Source: an uncultured Lachnospiraceae bacterium
GTDB lineage: Bacteria; Bacillota; Clostridia; Lachnospirales; Lachnospiraceae
Reading direction: 5' to 3'
Assembly (NCBI GenBank): GCA_947175035.1
Contig: CAMWLG010000039.1
Span: forward strand, 1 to 33,150
DNA: 33,150 bases
Made by a program: the position numbers and the translations under genes. The notes under the pieces were generated by a model, which did no database searches, was not told where the DNA came from, and saw only the letters and a list, made by a program, of their open reading frames with translations. Of the stretch, positions 31,489 through 33,150 are shown piece after piece; the stretch's first letter is position 1; each line of letters starts with the position of its first letter.

Positions 31489-32662
31489 ACTTTCCCTCCG
31501 TTCGCACAAAATCCTCATAAAGCGGCGACATCCCCCGAAGTCTCTCCACAATCCTTTTCAACTCACCCACCACAAAGTCCAACTCCTCCCTGGTCGTCTC
31601 GTCGGAAAGGGTGAGCCTTAAGGAACCGTGGGCTATCTCATGGGGAAGCCCGATTGCAAGCAGCACATGGGACGGGTCAAGGGCACCGGAGGTACATGCG
31701 GAACCGCTGGACGCAGCGATATCTTTCTGATCCAGCAAAATGAGCAGGGACTCCCCTTCAATAAAGCGAAACGAAAAGTTTGCATTATTGGAGAGCCGCT
31801 TGCTTCTATGTCCATTCAACCTTGTATATGGTATCTCAGTCAACACCTTGTCTATCAAATAATCCCTCAATTCACTTTCATAAACGCGCCTCCTATCAAG
31901 CTCCCGCTCTGCGATTTCTGTCGCCACTCCAAATCCGACGATTCCCGGCGTGTTGTAGGTTCCTGCCCTTCGCCCTCTCTCCTGTGCGCCGCCGTGAATA
32001 AAAGCGCCAATCTTTACACCCTTGCGGATATACAGGATGCCGACACCCTTTGGTCCGTTAAACTTATGACCGCTGGCGCTCAACAAATCGATATTTAACG
32101 CCTCCACATCAATATGCTCATGTCCATACGCCTGTACTGCATCCGTATGAAAAATAATATCATTCTCACGGGCAATCTTACCGATCTCCGCGATCGGCTG
32201 GATTGTCCCAATCTCATTGTTGGCAAACATGACCGTAATCAGAATGGTATCTTTCCGAATGGCTGCTTTGAGTTCATCCAGCTTTAGGACACCGTCCGCA
32301 TCCACGTTCACATAAGTAATCTCAAAACCAAGCTTTTCCAGATACTCACAAGTATGCAGGATAGCATGATGCTCGATGGTGGAAGTAATGATATGCTTTC
32401 CCTTGTCCCGCCTTGCGAATGCCGTGGCGATCAGCGCCCAGTTGTCCGACTCACTGCCGCCGCCCGTGAAATAGATTTCTTCCGGCTTGGCATGTAAAAA
32501 TGCCGCCACGGAATCTCTCGCTTTCTCAATCGCCTTCTTGCTCTCCCCCGCAAAGCGGTAAATGCTTGAGGCATTGCCGTATAATTCCCGAAAGTAGGGC
32601 TGCATCGCTTCATACACCTCGTCCCTAACCCTAGTTGTCGCCGCATTATCCAAATAGATCAT
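31463..32662 (-). CDS. nifS: Cysteine desulfurase NifS/IscS
   Basis: This PLP enzyme takes sulfur from cysteine and passes a persulfide to the scaffold encoded next to it. It begins MIYLDNAATT, typical of the family. PLP Lys200 lies in SASGHKFNGPKG, the cofactor-stacking His in TIEHHAILH, and the catalytic Cys323 in SGSACTSG, whose context and loop length match the group I (IscS/NifS) type. Length is 399 residues. ATG 32662 is preferred because GAGGTG lies 6 nt upstream; the ATG at 32683 would add seven residues. It overlaps the SDR gene above by 17 bp and nifU below by 26 bp. No Rrf2/IscR regulator gene is visible beside it. Confidence 0.96.
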   Translation of the reverse strand: MIYLDNAATTRVRDEVYEAMQPYFRELYGNASSIYRFAGESKKAIEKARDSVAAFLHAKPEEIYFTGGGSESDNWALIATAFARRDKGKHIITSTIEHHAILHTCEYLEKLGFEITYVNVDADGVLKLDELKAAIRKDTILITVMFANNEIGTIQPIAEIGKIARENDIIFHTDAVQAYGHEHIDVEALNIDLLSASGHKFNGPKGVGILYIRKGVKIGAFIHGGAQERGRRAGTYNTPGIVGFGVATEIAERELDRRRVYESELRDYLIDKVLTEIPYTRLNGHRSKRLSNNANFSFRFIEGESLLILLDQKDIAASSGSACTSGALDPSHVLLAIGLPHEIAHGSLRLTLSDETTREELDFVVGELKRIVERLRGMSPLYEDFVRTEGKYEPDNRIQ

Positions 32663-33150
32663 GAATTTCACCTCGACTTTCATATGAGTATTCCGGATTC
32701 AATACCTTATTGTGTCCTCCTGAAACCTCCAATGCAGACGCTGTGATATAACTTGCCGCCTCACTGGCAAGAAAAACAATCGGTCTTGCAATCTCATCCG
32801 GCTCAGCCATCCGCCGCAGAAGATTTTGTTGCAAGAGCCGCTCCAACGCTTCTTTTGTAAAACCTTTTTCTACAAGCGGCGTCTTCGTATATCCCGGCAT
32901 AACAGAATTGACGCGTATACCATATGCCGCATATTCCCCTGCGAGCATCGAAGACAGATTCACTAACGCCGCTTTCAAAGATGCATAAATCGTGGATCTT
33001 CCAGTTGTTCCGCACCTCGCCGCCAGCGAAGAAACATTGACGATGCTGCCGCCTTTTTCCTTCATAGATTGAAAAGCGAACTGACATCCAAACAATGCTG
33101 ACTTATAACATGCCGCAATCAAATAATCCATTTCTTCTTCGGTGTAGATC
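32646..33150 (-). CDS. Short-chain dehydrogenase/reductase (partial, N-terminus beyond window)
   Basis: The frame stays open to the right edge, so only the last 167 residues are visible; the glycine-rich NAD(P)-binding motif is outside the window. Classical SDR features present: GGSIVNVSSLAA (catalytic Ser), YASLK with catalytic Tyr and Lys, and RVNSVMPGYTKTPL after the active site, ending with a substrate-loop region and ASALEVSGGH near the C-terminus, the usual position of the TG/GG cofactor-closing motif. Substrate cannot be predicted. Its stop codon lies 17 bp inside nifS, so the two are likely cotranscribed. An SDR in front of the isc pair, where IscR is common in clostridia, is unusual. 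Confidence 0.9.
   Translation of the reverse strand, partial: IYTEEEMDYLIAACYKSALFGCQFAFQSMKEKGGSIVNVSSLAARCGTTGRSTIYASLKAALVNLSSMLAGEYAAYGIRVNSVMPGYTKTPLVEKGFTKEALERLLQQNLLRRMAEPDEIARPIVFLASEAASYITASALEVSGGHNKVLNPEYSYESRGEIHDLFG

Overview
This window is a 33 kb piece of a low-to-mid GC Gram-positive chromosome, most likely a Lachnospiraceae-type member of the Clostridia. The grounds are a radC-mreBCD-pbp2-minCDE-rodA-mgsA-dacA supercluster, a DUF4321 gene before radC, a very long PBP2, a MutL carrying the endonuclease motif, and a HlyD-like protein at the left edge. Every gene I can support lies on the minus strand, so transcription runs from the high coordinates to the low ones. No rRNA, tRNA, CRISPR array or intact insertion sequence was seen.

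Layout in order of transcription. (1) 33150-31054: the C-terminal part of a short-chain dehydrogenase, overlapping nifS/iscS, which overlaps nifU/iscU (Fe-S cluster assembly). (2) 30927-29644: metY, a sulfhydrylase for methionine/cysteine synthesis, with its own promoter. (3) 29643-22364: a regulatory region holding a 57-bp imperfect palindrome and a near-consensus promoter, then one 7-kb gene for a secreted 2344-residue protein made of fibronectin-III-like and bacterial Ig-like modules. (4) 22321-16137: promoter and inverted repeat, mutS, an uncharacterised 82-codon gene, mutL and miaA, closely packed as one operon. (5) 16023-12852: a methyl-accepting chemotaxis protein and a YnbB-type PLP lyase, separated by a terminator-like hairpin. 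(6) 12801-1889: a promoter followed by DUF4321, radC, mreB, mreC, mreD, pbp2, minC, minD, minE, rodA, mgsA and a D-Ala-D-Ala carboxypeptidase. This unit builds the side wall and positions the septum. (7) 1803-1: a small P-loop protein and a HlyD-like membrane-fusion protein cut by the window edge.

Most of the window is conserved core genome. The parts that stand out are the giant secreted protein with no recognisable anchor, the 13-bp perfect inverted repeat sitting on the predicted mutS start site, the palindrome upstream of the giant gene, the Asp-to-Glu change at the expected catalytic base of methylglyoxal synthase, the large helical insertion in PBP2, and three small or poorly understood proteins. 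I did not find convincing evidence of a wholly new multi-gene system. The giant protein and its control region are the best candidates for new biology.

Start codons were reassigned where a Shine-Dalgarno sequence or family length favoured a downstream start (dacA, rodA, minE, minD, ynbB, miaA, mutS, the giant gene, nifU, nifS). Family assignments come from reading motifs, not from database searches.
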